DNA from: Membranipora membranacea
Lineage: Eukaryota > Bryozoa > Gymnolaemata > Cheilostomatida > Membraniporidae
Reading direction: 5' to 3'
Assembly (NCBI GenBank): GCA_914767715.1
Contig: OU612072.1
Span: 4,464,001 to 4,528,000 of the forward strand
DNA: 64,000 nucleotides
The notes beneath the pieces were generated by a model. The model was not told where the DNA came from. It worked only from the letters and a program-made list of their open reading frames with translations, and ran no database searches. The position numbers and the translations under genes were made by a program. Of this stretch, positions 11,519 to 23,451 are shown piece by piece. Within the stretch, counting starts at the first letter, position 1, and the number at the start of each line of letters is the position of its first letter.

Positions 11519-11520
11519 TG

Positions 11521-11625
11521 TATATAAAGACTGGGTTTTTGCCTTCTGTTTGTAAGGAGTACCTGTCAAATACCGATATGTGCTGCAGTTGATCAGTGTG
11601 CGGAGGGTGAGGAACAGACAACAAG
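11521..11625 (+). promoter_or_regulatory. Possible TATA promoter and leader exon
   Basis: TATATAAAG at 11,521-11,529 is followed, from about 30 bases on, by a less AT-rich stretch ending in a splice donor (CAACAAG/GTATGC, donor at 11,626). This would make a non-coding first exon of about 75 bp. It lies about 1.3 kb upstream of the SWIM/YqaJ gene on the same strand and could have been its promoter. The link is inference. Confidence 0.3.
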
Positions 11626-11879
11626 GTATGCTACCATCTGTCTATACGATATCAAATTATTAAAATGTTGGATATAACTTAAGTTTGATATAATGGGATG
11701 CCATAACATGAATAGTGGAGATGAAGGGTAGAAGCTATGCATGATGGGCAGTTCAAATGAAACAACCATTTATTTTATTTTAAAAATTATTTCATCATAG
11801 TTTTTGTCTGAACAGTGTCAGTTAGGTATTAAAAGTATTGCTGCTAGTCAAGGAAATTTATGCTCTTTGAATTTTAAAA

Positions 11880-12035
11880 GGGCAAAAAATTTGCACAAAC
11901 TGACCCTAAAAATCCAGGTAAAACATAAATACAGTGATGATGTCATTAATTTTGACAGGTAAGACTGTTACTATTTCACCAGATAATATATTTCATACCT
12001 GACTTCAGAGGTCAGTTTGTGCAAATAATTTGCCC
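11880..12035. mobile_element. 156-bp MITE-like inverted repeat
   Basis: Arms of 26 bp, GGGCAAAAAATTTGCACAAA onward at the left and the inverted form ending at 12,035, differ at two positions and enclose about 104 bp. No clear target duplication is visible. Confidence 0.7.
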
Positions 12036-12883
12036 ATTGGGTGAATTGACAATACTGAGATTGTAGATCCATTTGTTAGTTTGAAGCTATATAGAATTGA
12101 ATAAGTACACATTGCATGAGTGGCAGTGGCAATTCAAAATTAGCACACTACACAATTTGTCAAAATTTTGCTAGAAGAAAAGAAATTTGCACATATAATG
12201 TATTGCTCAGAATCCTGCTGACAGTCAACTTGCATGAATTTCATGCATTCACTGTATCCAGACCTATTTATACTTCAACATCTCAGACTTGTCGTTGAAA
12301 TTATCTCGCTTGCTCTGATTAAACTCTCATTGTAATTGCAAAATGTAGGAATTATGTATAATACTATAGACCATCACTTATTTGCAGCTCCTTCACTGTT
12401 GACGGCCGGACATGCCCTGGATGCGTATCTTGTATCTTGCAAGCTGGAAAGACACATATGGAGGATCATCTGGCTATAATACCCTAAATAGTTTATTTAT
12501 ATAATATTTGAAATTTAAAGCCGAAATATTACTATTTATTTTAATTTGAATGAAATATTTATTAAAATGTATAATATAATAAAAATCAAATTATATTTCC
12601 AATCAATTTTTGTCCTATAACGTGGGTCAGGTATATCGATTTTAATTTTGAGAGCTTGCCACTGAGTTGATAGAACATATGGCAGGTCTGGGGACACTGG
12701 TCCTTACTCCTAATAGATTGTCCATCTCATGAATTATAATACGATCAGATCTACACACTTTACTTTAACTCACAATACTTATCACAACAGAGAAACACCG
12801 GAACAAATAAAATTGCATTTCCTTATTTGTGATCAGCAGCTGGATAATAACACGGAATTCAAAGGTCAAATTCAACAACAGCC

Positions 12884-15800
12884 ATGGCATCATCTTTCCA
12901 TAGGGCAAGTGAAATACAAACTATTGTAGATAGCCATTTAATAACGCTAGAGGAAGTAAAAATCTGGACTGTCGAGGCGCTGAAGTATTTTTGCAGAAAG
13001 CGTGGATTTAAAGTTAGTGGCTCAAAGGAGGAATTGGCCGCACGTGTGTATTGCCTATAATATCAACAAGTCCCTGAAAATCCCTCAGCTGCGGAAGAAC
13101 TTCTCGCGAATAAGGGAGATTACCAGGATATATATAAAGAAGGAACTGGAACACCTAACGATCCTGCAAGATTGAAAGCATGGCATGGTGAAAAGGAGGC
13201 AATGTCAAAATGGCCACGGACAAATTTTGTTGACCTCTGACTTTTTTTGAATAAAAAAGGCTGCTGATTAAATAAAGAGGTTCTGTCCGCCTAAAAGACT
13301 GGTAAGGCATATAGCCTGTTCAGGGATAATCACGTTCCGGAAATATTCTATCAAAACATCAACAAACATCACCCATGCTGCTACCTGAAAGCACTCTGCA
13401 AGCGCAGTCAGAGAATCTCGGAGATACCTCATGAAGCTCGGGTTAAAGTTATCAAGGAAACTGGTGAAGTCTGCTCAGCATATTGTAGCTGCTTTGCTGG
13501 GTATGTACAATGCTGACAGCTGGGATAATTTTTAACAATTTTTTTCAAATGAAATTGAAAATTATGTTTCCATTATTATTAGCATTTCCTAAATTGATAC
13601 GATGTAAGGAAGAAAAACAACATCGTATAAATATCTGCAAATTTTCTGACTTGTACAAAATTAGGGCGCCTAGATTGTGAATGTTCTGAATGTAAGTTGA
13701 TAGTGTATATATTAACAAGCAAATATTTTCAAATCGATTTTCTTAATCATCGGTATCACTAATGGAATCGCAAAAACTATCTGTTGTCGAAAGAAATGAG
13801 AAAAAAATATATCTCATTCTTTTCTTTAGGTTAAGTCAGGTGTGCAATCATGTAGCTGCCATATTGTTCAAGCTTGAGTATGTAACTAGGCTGGAAATGT
13901 CGGACCCTGCATGTACGAGAGATATTTGTCAATGGAATGAGCCGTCAAAAAGCAACTCAATTCCAGTATCTGTCCGACTACAAGACATGAGATTTACAAA
14001 GCGATCTTTCAAGGAAGGGAAAGGTAAGCTGTTTCTGTGGTGCAATTAATTTGTTGATTAAAACTTATTGGAACATAATAATAGATTATACAGACATAGT
14101 ATTACATGAAAAGAGCCCGTCAAATTTTCTTTTGTCTGAAATCCCTTTCATCAAATTACATCAGTATTTACATTGAGGATTACGGTATCATTTCATTTAT
14201 AAGTGCCTTCAATGCCATTATATTCTTCACAGCCAAAGATCAGTGATAATCTTCAAATCTTCTCCAATAAATGGACTTAAATTACTTGTCATTAAATTCG
14301 GATATATCATATACACAGATAGCCTAGCGTTCGAAATTATTCTGAAATCCTAGGGTCAGCACTGGAATGTATCTGTAGTTTCTGCAATTTTCTTTACATA
14401 AGAAATTTCAACTGCAAAACTAATGAAAATTGATGCACCAATAAACCTTAAACCATACATCATTCATTGATATAGCAAATTAATATCGATACATCTGATC
14501 TTTCCAGTAAAAGAATCTGCAGTCGCAGAAGGGGAGCCGGTGAGAAGTAAAAGATTTCGTGATTGCCTCGTTGATTCAGCTGAGGATGCATCATTCGCTG
14601 AATTCATATCTGAAATGAAGGCAGCTATACCGACAGCGGTCATATTCTGCCCAGGTAAAATTATAGAGTAACAGTTATTTACACTAAGCTGTTGATTTGT
14701 CCAAGTTTGATTTCGAATAATTTTTTTATGAAACAATTCCGGGAGGTGATTGCTTATAACAATGCTATCTAGTTAGGTTATTGGTTTATCCATGCTATGC
14801 TGTATGACAAGCAGACGGGACTTGATTAATGGGTTACAAACTCAAAGCAACAACAGCTATTTTCATCATAGAATAGTGACCCGCATAGCACTAGATTGTG
14901 AGCATGGTGTTTTAATTGGCCCGTCCTTGCTCATGTAATCCACATCCAACACAATGATATCAGAGAGTAGGCATATATCCTTACTCTCTGATGATATCAC
15001 GGATATTTTCTATCACATTATTGGCAAATTGTTTTGTAAATTAGGCTATGCATGTGGCGGAGAATGATACATGGTTGACCATGAAATATAACAAGCTTTA
15101 TTTTCGCTGACCAAATAACTCAGACACTCAGTGGAAAAATGTTAGATTGAATCGGTTTTCCGTGTATATATTTGTGCTAGATAATCACGGCTGAAGATAT
15201 TAACAAAGATACCTATCTATCGATATTAGGTAGATGTATACAAAGGAATTATACAATTGTTGTTATGACACAATAGATAAAAGGCTGGCGACAGGCCACC
15301 TAAAAGTCTGAGTTCTTTTAAATTCAGGTCAGCTATTTTTAGCCACGTAATCAACAACAAAATATAGCCAAATTCTGCACCAGATTTAAACATTTTAGAA
15401 ATCTGTATCAGGTTATTTAATACGACTCATTTATGAAGAAATCAACCACATATAGATTGAAGCCAACAGTACCAACACTGTAGCATCACAGAAGCTGTGC
15501 TAATATCATATATTATTTATTTATTCATTTAGGAACACTGAAAACTCCCACTCCAGAAATGTCTGATGTGAGGACATATGCATCTAAATCCTCAACAGTG
15601 GAAGAGTTTATTTCTGCCCTAGACATTAGCCAACAACAAATATCTGACTTGGAAGAGTCAACCAGGGGACAAAGTGACAACAGGAACTGGATGAGAGCAA
15701 GAGAAGGCAGGTTGACGGCATCCAATTTCGGGATACACACCAGGATGGAATCACTAAAAGCTGAGCCAAGAACGGACATGTCCCGCTTGATAGACAATAT

Positions 15801-16225
15801 TCCACACCCGAATGACATCAGTCACTTGCCAGCCATTCAGCATGGAAAGAAAAATGAACCGAAAGGTATTCAAGTTCTGCTGCAGACCCTCAAAAAGAAT
15901 CATGCTAATGTCCGTTATCAAGATTCTGGTTTATTCATTGACAATGAAATGCCATATTGAGAAGCGTCACCAGAAGGAATTGTATAGTGCAGTTGCCATG
16001 GGAAAGTCCTCATAGAGGTAAAATATACGACCGGCTCATTGTGCGATGCCAGTTTTACGGCTGACGGTAAATTGAAAGAAAGACATAAATATTATGGGCA
16101 GGTGGCAGGTGCAAGGCCAGATGATGGTCACAGGGGTATTGGCCACACATTTCTTTACTTTTGTATCCGAATCAGAAAATTTTCTTTATACTGTTACTCA
16201 TGACAAGCTGTTTTGTAAAAAATGA
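12884..16225 (+). pseudogene. SAP-like/SWIM/YqaJ nuclease gene, broken (ISL2EU-type accessory protein)
   Basis: Exons 12,884-13,500, 13,830-14,023, 14,508-14,654 and 15,533-16,225 join with matching phases at GT-AG sites. Exon 1 starts with a SAP-like helix pair (Leu-rich, ending RKRGFKVSGSKEELAARV). A SWIM zinc finger, Cys-X-Cys-X7-Cys-X-His, spans the first intron (AYCSCFAG, then QVCNHVAA). Exon 4 is a YqaJ-type (lambda-exonuclease-like) domain: TRGQS, GRLTASNFG, the ASPDG-like site as ASPEG, CHGKVLIEVKY with the E-X-K pair, and QVQGQMMVTG near the end. Proteins of this make-up accompany invertebrate transposons. Breaks: in-frame stops at 13,058, 13,238, 13,265, 13,292, 15,958 and 15,985, and a frameshift near 16,105. 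It is convergent with the transposase gene at 18,037-21,628. Functional nuclease is not expected. Confidence 0.85.
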
Positions 16226-16496
16226 GAGCTAATATGTCAGCATTCTATATCCAACATATAGCTCCCCGATTCTTAAATGAGCCAGTTCCGACGAAAGCTA
16301 GACAAACGTGAGAATAGAGCAATGTATACTGTTTTATACAGGTTTCAAATTTGTTTTGTATATTTAAGAAAATTTCTGTGAATGGGGTGTGAGATGATTC
16401 TTAGTTAATATTAATCCACAAGGAGACCATTTGAAATAACAGTTTATTGTTATATTTGTTCTAGAAAATAGAGATAATAAATTCTGCATGGCATTA

Positions 16497-16748
16497 GGTA
16501 ACTTCGCGCCCTTGGCATCTATATTAAATAATCATTAAATTATAAACATTTTCATGGGGAAATCCAACTGAATCCAACTTGGATTTAAGTTGTCTCCCTA
16601 TTACCAATGAGGAGATAATTCTAAGTTTCATGTCAATATCATTGAAAAACCCGTAACCTAATGATAAAATCTATTCAGTTCAATTTCCACATGAAAATGA
16701 TTATAATTAATGATTATTTAATATAGATACCAAGGGCGCAAAGTTACC
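16497..16748. mobile_element. MITE with about 60-bp terminal inverted repeats
   Basis: The left end GGTAACTTCGCGCCCTTGG and the inverted right end CCAAGGGCGCAAAGTTACC continue as near-perfect arms of about 60 bp. TA lies immediately outside both ends (16,495-16,496 and 16,749-16,750), consistent with a Tc1/mariner-type target. There is no coding capacity. It sits between the YqaJ and transposase pseudogenes. Confidence 0.85.
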
Positions 16749-17143
16749 TAATCAAATATTGTATGTCTGTATTATAATATTTGCTAATGTCTCTAGAATA
16801 AAACTGTGATATAGCATGCTGTTCTCTAAACTGGCAGAAAACACATGTCCCATATAAATAATTTTTTCAAGAAAAAGAAAAAGGGCTGGATTGTTTCATG
16901 AATATTGAAACAGAATGATTGAGATAAAAATTAATTTTTCTGGTTAGTTTATGTTTGTATGGGACACTGTTATGTCTCTGGGTTTATAAGCTAAACATTA
17001 AGCGTTAGTCTTTTTATTAAGTTTTCAGGTCTAGGTTTTACAGCTGTTGAATATAAACTAGGTTAAATATTCTCATCTCAACCAGGGGAGAAACCACATT
17101 GTCATAAAAACAGCAGGATCTGTGTAAAGTAAATCTTTTATAC

Positions 17144-17844
17144 CACAGAGTAAGGATATACAGAGAGGACACTTCAATGATCGTTATAATGCCTGCGGTT
17201 TTTGATTCACTGGGGAAAATTGTGCACAGCTGGATGCCGAAAACTCATTATCTCTATATGTTATAATGACATTTTTCTTGCAGACATCTCTACCTTTGAT
17301 GGGCCATAATTCATTCTGTATTTATCCTAAAGACTGAATTCCAACTTTGTTGGCATGTCCAACCTTCAAGCTAAAACCCTATTATTGTTATTTCTTGCTA
17401 GGATTCATAGGCTATGAGCTATCTGCATTTGTAGAATGAACTTTATTATATAGATTTACGTGTGACAATTGACAAACTTCTGGTCATAAATATTAGGAAA
17501 TGTCCGTGTATTGACCCAGGCCACATGTAAATCTATATGATATAACTCATTTCAAAAACACAGATAGCTCATAGCCTATGAATCCTTGCAAGAAATAACA
17601 ATAATATGGTGTATAGCTTGAAGATTGGACATTCTAACAAAGTTGGAATTCAGTCTTTAGGATAAATACAGAATTAATTATGGCCCATCAAAGGTGGAGA
17701 TGTCTGCAAGAAAAATGACATGACAACATATAGAGATAATGAGTTTTCGGCATCCAGGTGTGCACAATTTTCCCCCAGTTAATCAAAAACCGCAGGCACT
17801 ATAACGATTATTGAAGTGTCCTCTCTGTATATCCTTACTCTGTG
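17144..17844. mobile_element. 701-bp foldback element, arms about 330 bp
   Basis: The whole segment is a long imperfect palindrome. CACAGAGTAAGGATATACAG at the left end is repeated in inverse at the right end, and homology continues almost to the centre near 17,494 (for example GATTCATAGGCTATGAGCTA on the left, its inverse at 17,565-17,584). TATAC occurs close to both ends and may be a target duplication, but the exact ends are not certain. No coding sequence. Confidence 0.85.
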
Positions 17845-18085
17845 ATTATACTAAGCGGCGAGTTATCTATTTATTGTCATTACAGTTCTATCGTTAGGTT
17901 GGTGTGATGTATGCATTTGTAACAAATGTTTATGTTGTATGTTTAATCAGCATTATACTATTATATAAAAGATACTGTCATTATCGCTATCCATATCATA
18001 TCATGCCTCAGATGATAAAAAAAGTAATATCTGTCTTTACTCGTCGGATGCAGTTTCCACCCAAGACTTGACGATGGGTCCTTGG

Positions 18086-18983
18086 TAGGGGTGGAACGGA
18101 TCAGGGTTAGGCAACCTCGGATCGGATATCGGATCGGTCCATAAATTCAACCTCGGATCGGATCCGGATAAAGCGTACAAACGCTAAATTTACCCGGCAG
18201 CTGTACTTTTGCACCATAATATACAGTTAAGGTCATTGAATACATGGATAAACACCGTCAACAACCTTTTCCCTAAACCATTACCCTAATTTAAATGTGT
18301 ATAATGTATCTGCTTGGATATAATACTTTACAAGGAGCAACTTATCACTCAAACAGCCAAGACGCAATTGGTTTACACAAACAGATTATTCGAAAGGATC
18401 ATTATTAATGAGTGCAAAGATCTCTTGACATACTTGCCAAGTCTCCCGATTTAGGCGTGACCCTCCAGATTTTTACACCCACCTCCCACTTTTTGTAAAT
18501 CTCACTATTTCCTCCAGATTTTAGAGAAAACAGCCCAATTGCAATTTTTGATAGTTATCCAAGCACATGTTGTTGTTGACTAGTTACTGTTAAGGTCTCT
18601 GCACACAAAATTGAATGGAATTATCAAATTATACAATCCAAACAAATTTACCTGTTTTGTTAAGATTCGGCCTATTATTGTAAATGACCAATAGCATCCT
18701 CTCATAACTCACAACACTGACTGAGATATGTATTGAATGCCTACTGATCACCACTGAGTGCTTTCATCCAAACTCTCAATTATCTAATCTGAAATACAAA
18801 TTAATGACTATCATACTTCCTTCCTTGTAATTTTTAGTGAGATTAATGATGCTAAAAGTAAGTGTTGATTAAAAACGTATCATCTCAGATCAGACATAAC
18901 ACATATCCCATCCGGTTTGTGGTTGAATCCGGGGTCAAATATCCGAAAGTCAACTCCAACCTCAAGAGGTCGTTCCACCCCTA
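18086..18983. mobile_element. Non-autonomous hAT-like element with 8-bp TSD
   Basis: TIRs TAGGGGTGGAACG and CGTTCCACCCCTA lie between perfect direct repeats GTCCTTGG at 18,078-18,085 and 18,984-18,991. The 898-bp interior has GGATCGGAT repeats near the left end (about 18,115-18,170) and no transposase. Removing the element and one repeat restores an open frame across the junction of the disrupted transposase, so the insertion is exact. Confidence 0.93.
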
Positions 18984-21365
18984 GTCCTTGGAGGTTTACA
19001 ATAGCAGAGCATTTTATGAGGATGTTATCAAGATGTGGCAGATTACTGATACAAACACTCGTGATAGAAAGCGAAAACATGTTAGCTGCCGAATCACTCT
19101 CTCTACATGTATGCGACTTTTTGCAACTTTCTTAGTTTTTAATACTTTGTCTCTAGTCATCTGGTTACTCCCGCGTTTTCCTGGTGGTACTATCAATGAG
19201 GCCTCCCTCATTAAAAACTCCTCATGTAGCTGAAAACCCCTAGCAGCAATAATGACATCCCCCTTGTCTATATAGTCCAAAAACCCACTTTTAACAACTA
19301 GGCACCTGTCTGTTGCTCGACCCCCCACAGCTTAGATAGGCAGCAAATGCTGCCTTGAGGTGTTAGCCCTATCAATAATTTGACTGTGTTGTGATGCTTA
19401 TAATCGCTCCAAGTGGCCAATTGAAACTGAAGGTCATTTGGCCTTTGAATAAATGTTTCGGGCAATCAATGATACATCTAGTACCAGGCATACTCTGATA
19501 AGTCTTTGGCAGAGTCTCAGCTACTTTTACTTTGGAGTAAAAGACAATCAGTTTATGGAGAGCATTGGCCATCTGTTTCACTGTCAGAGAAAATATCTCA
19601 GAAAATTTCTTCACAGTTATGCCAAATCTACAAAATCAGAGAGCAATTTCTATGCCTATTAATGTTATTTACAAGGAAATAATAGGCGATGTTTGTTTCA
19701 TCTCTGCTGCGGGACAAAGTGACAGGATATTGATTGATTGGGTCAAATAGGTATTGATACAGATAACAGATGTAATGGTGGAATGTTTTTAGCTATTTTG
19801 CACTGAACTTATTGCTCATTTTGTTTGACATACTGATAGGGCTGTGGTTTGCGTGGGGGAGAGTTGTAAAGGCTGTTTATTTAAGATGACAAATAGCAAT
19901 AAATAATTCCGCTCAACGCTCCCTTCCTAAACCAGTCTAAAATTCGATGTGGAACAAAATGTCACAAAAACGTACACCAAACGATAATCACTTTAGGAAC
20001 TTACCTATTGGCGAGGTCTTGATGTAAGAGATCAAATCTCAGTTTCATCAGAGTAAGGAGAATTTTATCTTTGGCGCATAAAGTCTGATTTGGCAGCTTA
20101 ACTTCGTAGTGGACCCTCCGTATTCCCCAATATTCAGACACCGATAAAACACAACTCGAGAGGATCCAGCGCTCTGCTACTCGGATTGTGCTGCCATTCT
20201 TTGACAACTACGAGCAGAAGCTGGACCATCTAGCACTGCCACCCATCACAACTTTCCTGCACACCACTTGCAGTGAACATTTCACTAGAATAGCTGACAA
20301 CGATAATCACCCCTTGAACTCTCGTATTAAAATAAACACAAACAGAACATCTGCTCGTAGAGCAAAAATAGATAAATATAGGCCATCCAAGTGTAGAACA
20401 ACCAAAAGACAAAATACCTTTTTTGAATTTTATATCCGATTTTTTAACTAATGCAGCTCAGATTCCTTTTATTTTTATTTTTCCATGAACGTGCCGTACA
20501 TTCGATGCTATCAACCTATCACAGGATGGATATTAGATTTTAGGCAATAAACAAATTTCAAGCTTCAAACAGGGTGAGTGAGGAGTGGGGAGTGAGGTAT
20601 AGAAATGTACAGATTTATCCGAGTCAAGAAGCTGCTTATGTTTTGGGTTAAGAAAGTGTTGGAGCTGTTTTATTTTGGCCTTCAGCTGTAGATAATGATT
20701 AGTAGCTTTGTTGCCTTTTTTGTGCTTTTGCCTAATTTTATTAAGCACATTATGGTTCGGCCTAGCGACCTCCTCTATTTCTATTTCATTGTCTGGCTGA
20801 ATCTTTTGTTTAATTTCCACATGACTGTCTGATTTCGGCTTAGCTGTTCCTGCTGTGGTTTCAGGTGTTTTTTTTGCTACTACAGCAGCCTCTGCCTTAG
20901 GCGCTATTGTTTTAACCAGGCGATTATAAGGTATTTCACAATGTGCGAGTTTCTGCTTAGCAGGTTCATGACCGATAGAAGTGATGGTTTCGGGTTCTCT
21001 TGAGTTGGCTGGCCATCAACAAAATGCACAGAGCATATCCTATCACTTTTAGCAGGAAACCAGAGCGTTCCATCTTTCCTCTTTAGATTGATGAGGACAC
21101 ACCATTCTCGTAGAGTTAGTTGATCCTTAGGGAACTGGATATGTGTGTATGGTGGAGGACATGGACAGTCACCTAAAAAAAATGTTAGCAATTTCTCATT
21201 TAAACAGAGATGTTTGTTTGTCTGCCTGCCTGCTATCTATCACTATCATTATTACAATTAAACCATTGATCTGTATTTTATTGTTTCCTCATATTTATCT
21301 CCCAATAATTTAGGCTCAAATTCAACTCACATGGAAAATCCTAGAAGAGCCAAAATATAACACAA

Positions 21366-21381
21366 TGACGTCATGACGTCA
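21366..21381. promoter_or_regulatory. Two abutting CRE palindromes
   Basis: TGACGTCATGACGTCA is two complete CRE/ATF sites with no spacer, in intron 1 of the THAP/DDE pseudogene. It may be a chance palindrome or part of an older promoter. No expression evidence is available. Confidence 0.3.
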
Positions 21382-21639
21382 TGCTGAAACCAGTATTTTC
21401 AGAATCTGTGTTCGCTTAGCTTTCCAACAATATATAACGTGTCCAAATCGGTCAGCGTTGGTATCCTAACCTCAATATCACCGTTCAACTTTCATAGGAA
21501 GATGGATTAAAAATATTATATTAACTTACGTTTTTTAGCATCATGTATGTGACATTTAGATTGTCTGACCTCTGTGAAATTTTGCCCATTATTCATGCAT
21601 CCGATACAGCACATGCAACTCTCGGCATATTAGTGATGT

Positions 21640-23451
21640 CTTGTAACCGCTGCACTTATTTCTTACAGGTATCTCAACGATAACTTCATAATTATGATAT
21701 CTAGATAAATTTTTGATACACATCATGGAATGTTAACTATTTTTCCGTCCTTCTGGTTTACAGTGTACTATAATTGATCAGCATAAGTTTAAACCAAATC
21801 ATAGTACGGAATTACTAGGTGCTGAATCAAAAGGCATTTTTTCCCTCAGATGAGCGGTTTTCGAGATAAGCCCCATTTCAGCACCTTTTTCCTATGCTGT
21901 GGGTGTTAAAAGTACCAAACCAGAGAGCGGGCAACTCCAAAATAAGCCTCAAATTGGAGCTCAGAAAACTGTCTATATATGGAAGAGACAAATTTCTGCA
22001 ACTCTGAATCACCTGTTTTATGGTTTGTTGACTACACAGGCAAATCCATCTCCTGCATTATGGCTAAAATTGATGTTGTCACCAATTCTCTTTTGAATTT
22101 ACCTTGTCTCCTATCAATCAACACAACCTCATTGAAAGGTCATATTCCATAGGATGAGATTTAACTTGTACAAAATTCTAAAACTGAAAAATCTGATGGA
22201 GGCCTGGATTGATGTGTAATGCCTCGTTTGAACTGCAATATTTTCGTTTTTAGGCTGCCCAAAGACCGAAGCATGTTATAGCTTTAACATAAGTAACTGC
22301 CTGACTTTAACATGCTATGCTCTTTGGGTAGTCTATAAACATAGCTTCCCGGGTCTGTATTTTTCATATTATCTTCAAGAACAAATGTGTCGGCATCAAG
22401 TGAACTGGCCACGGTATTGAGGATGTTCTTTGGTATTGTCTATTTTCACCTTTTGGAATGTTATTGGGTATCTAGTTTGCTATTGCAAATATTATTTTGA
22501 AACAAGTATATTCACACTACTATGTTGTCTTCTCTTACTGTGATGTGAGACAATTTGAAGACTGCTTGCGACCTTTGGCATCATGAAAGCTTTCAAGTGG
22601 GCAGCCCTAGGGATATTGTCACTGATTTAAAATACATGGATTGGTGTTTTTTTGCAGCTGGTGAAGATTTCTGCTATACTTGGCAGAGCTCCAAAAATAT
22701 TACCGTTTTCTGACTGAACACAACAATTTGTGTTGTTATTGGCTCGTAATAGATGCCAAAGAGTAAGCCACAGCTCAGTTTATTAAGCACATTTATTCAT
22801 TTTGTTCATGTTTATATTTTTTGATATCTATCCCAAACTATTTGAAGGGAAATAATTTACAACAATCAATAAAGGACAAATAAAAAATAAGATAGTTATA
22901 TTTCTACAGGTTGACTTTGTTCTGAAAGCAGAAGTGGGCCGCCATCTTTGAAAAGACCGGTGTTTTAAAACCTCTTGCATCAATGGAAGAGCAACTCCAA
23001 ATTACCCTAGCCTAAGAATCAGCATCCAGATTTTTTTACTGCAACCACCTGCACAGCTCATGCCAATAATCTGCTTATTACCCAAGTTATATCTTCTGAT
23101 TAAGCAACCAAGACAGATACACATATCAAGCTGGTGTCAGCCTGATCTGTCTAGATATGCTAAGATTTTGTTCTGCAGTTATTCTTGATGGTGCAGGGCA
23201 CCCATTTGTCCTGTGTAGGGAAACGCAACTCCTGAATAAGCTATGCATACTTCATACTAGATTGCAAAATTTGTCATTGTGGCCGAAATCTTGTGCATAT
23301 AAATCCTGCTAAGGGTTAATCAGGGCAACCTACCTCACTTAGGAGTCACCAAGATTCTCAAACCACCTTTTCTTGGCAACTCTTTTCACAATTCAATACG
23401 ATAAACCCATGCAGATGGTTTAATTCTATAAATTACATTGAGTTAGGTAAC
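21640..23451. other. Intergenic, one small inverted repeat
   Basis: No exon identified. At 22,252-22,334, imperfect arms of about 30 bp (AGGCTGCCCAAAGAC and the inverse of CTCTTTGGGTAGTCT) enclose about 20 bp, a MITE-like hairpin. No element end could be assigned for the ISL2EU-type unit or the P-type unit here. Confidence 0.5.

Larger units (their letters stand above)
18037..21628 (-). pseudogene. THAP/DDE_Tnp_4 transposase gene (ISL2EU-like), broken
   Basis: Read on the minus strand. Exon 1 (21,628-21,530) starts MPRV and, after a frameshift, gives the first THAP cysteines (CCIGCMNNGQNF, then CHIHD). Exon 2 (from 21,172) completes the THAP domain (IQFPKDQLTLREW, DRICSVHFVDGQPT), then a lysine-rich coiled coil to about 20,560, with a frameshift near 20,975. 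Exon 3 (about 20,150-20,005) has LLTLMKLRFDLLHQDLANR, joined in phase to exon 4 (19,627), FGITVKKFSEIF. Exon 4 carries the DDE domain: [38 protein letters not shown]. Frameshifts lie near 19,400, 19,320 and 19,065. The site normally written ADRGF reads AARGF, so a catalytic Asp is lost. A hAT-like element interrupts the end. Without it the frame closes KSWVETASDE-stop at 18,037. Family assignment (PIF/Harbinger-ISL2EU-Spy group) is from the domains. Confidence 0.87.
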
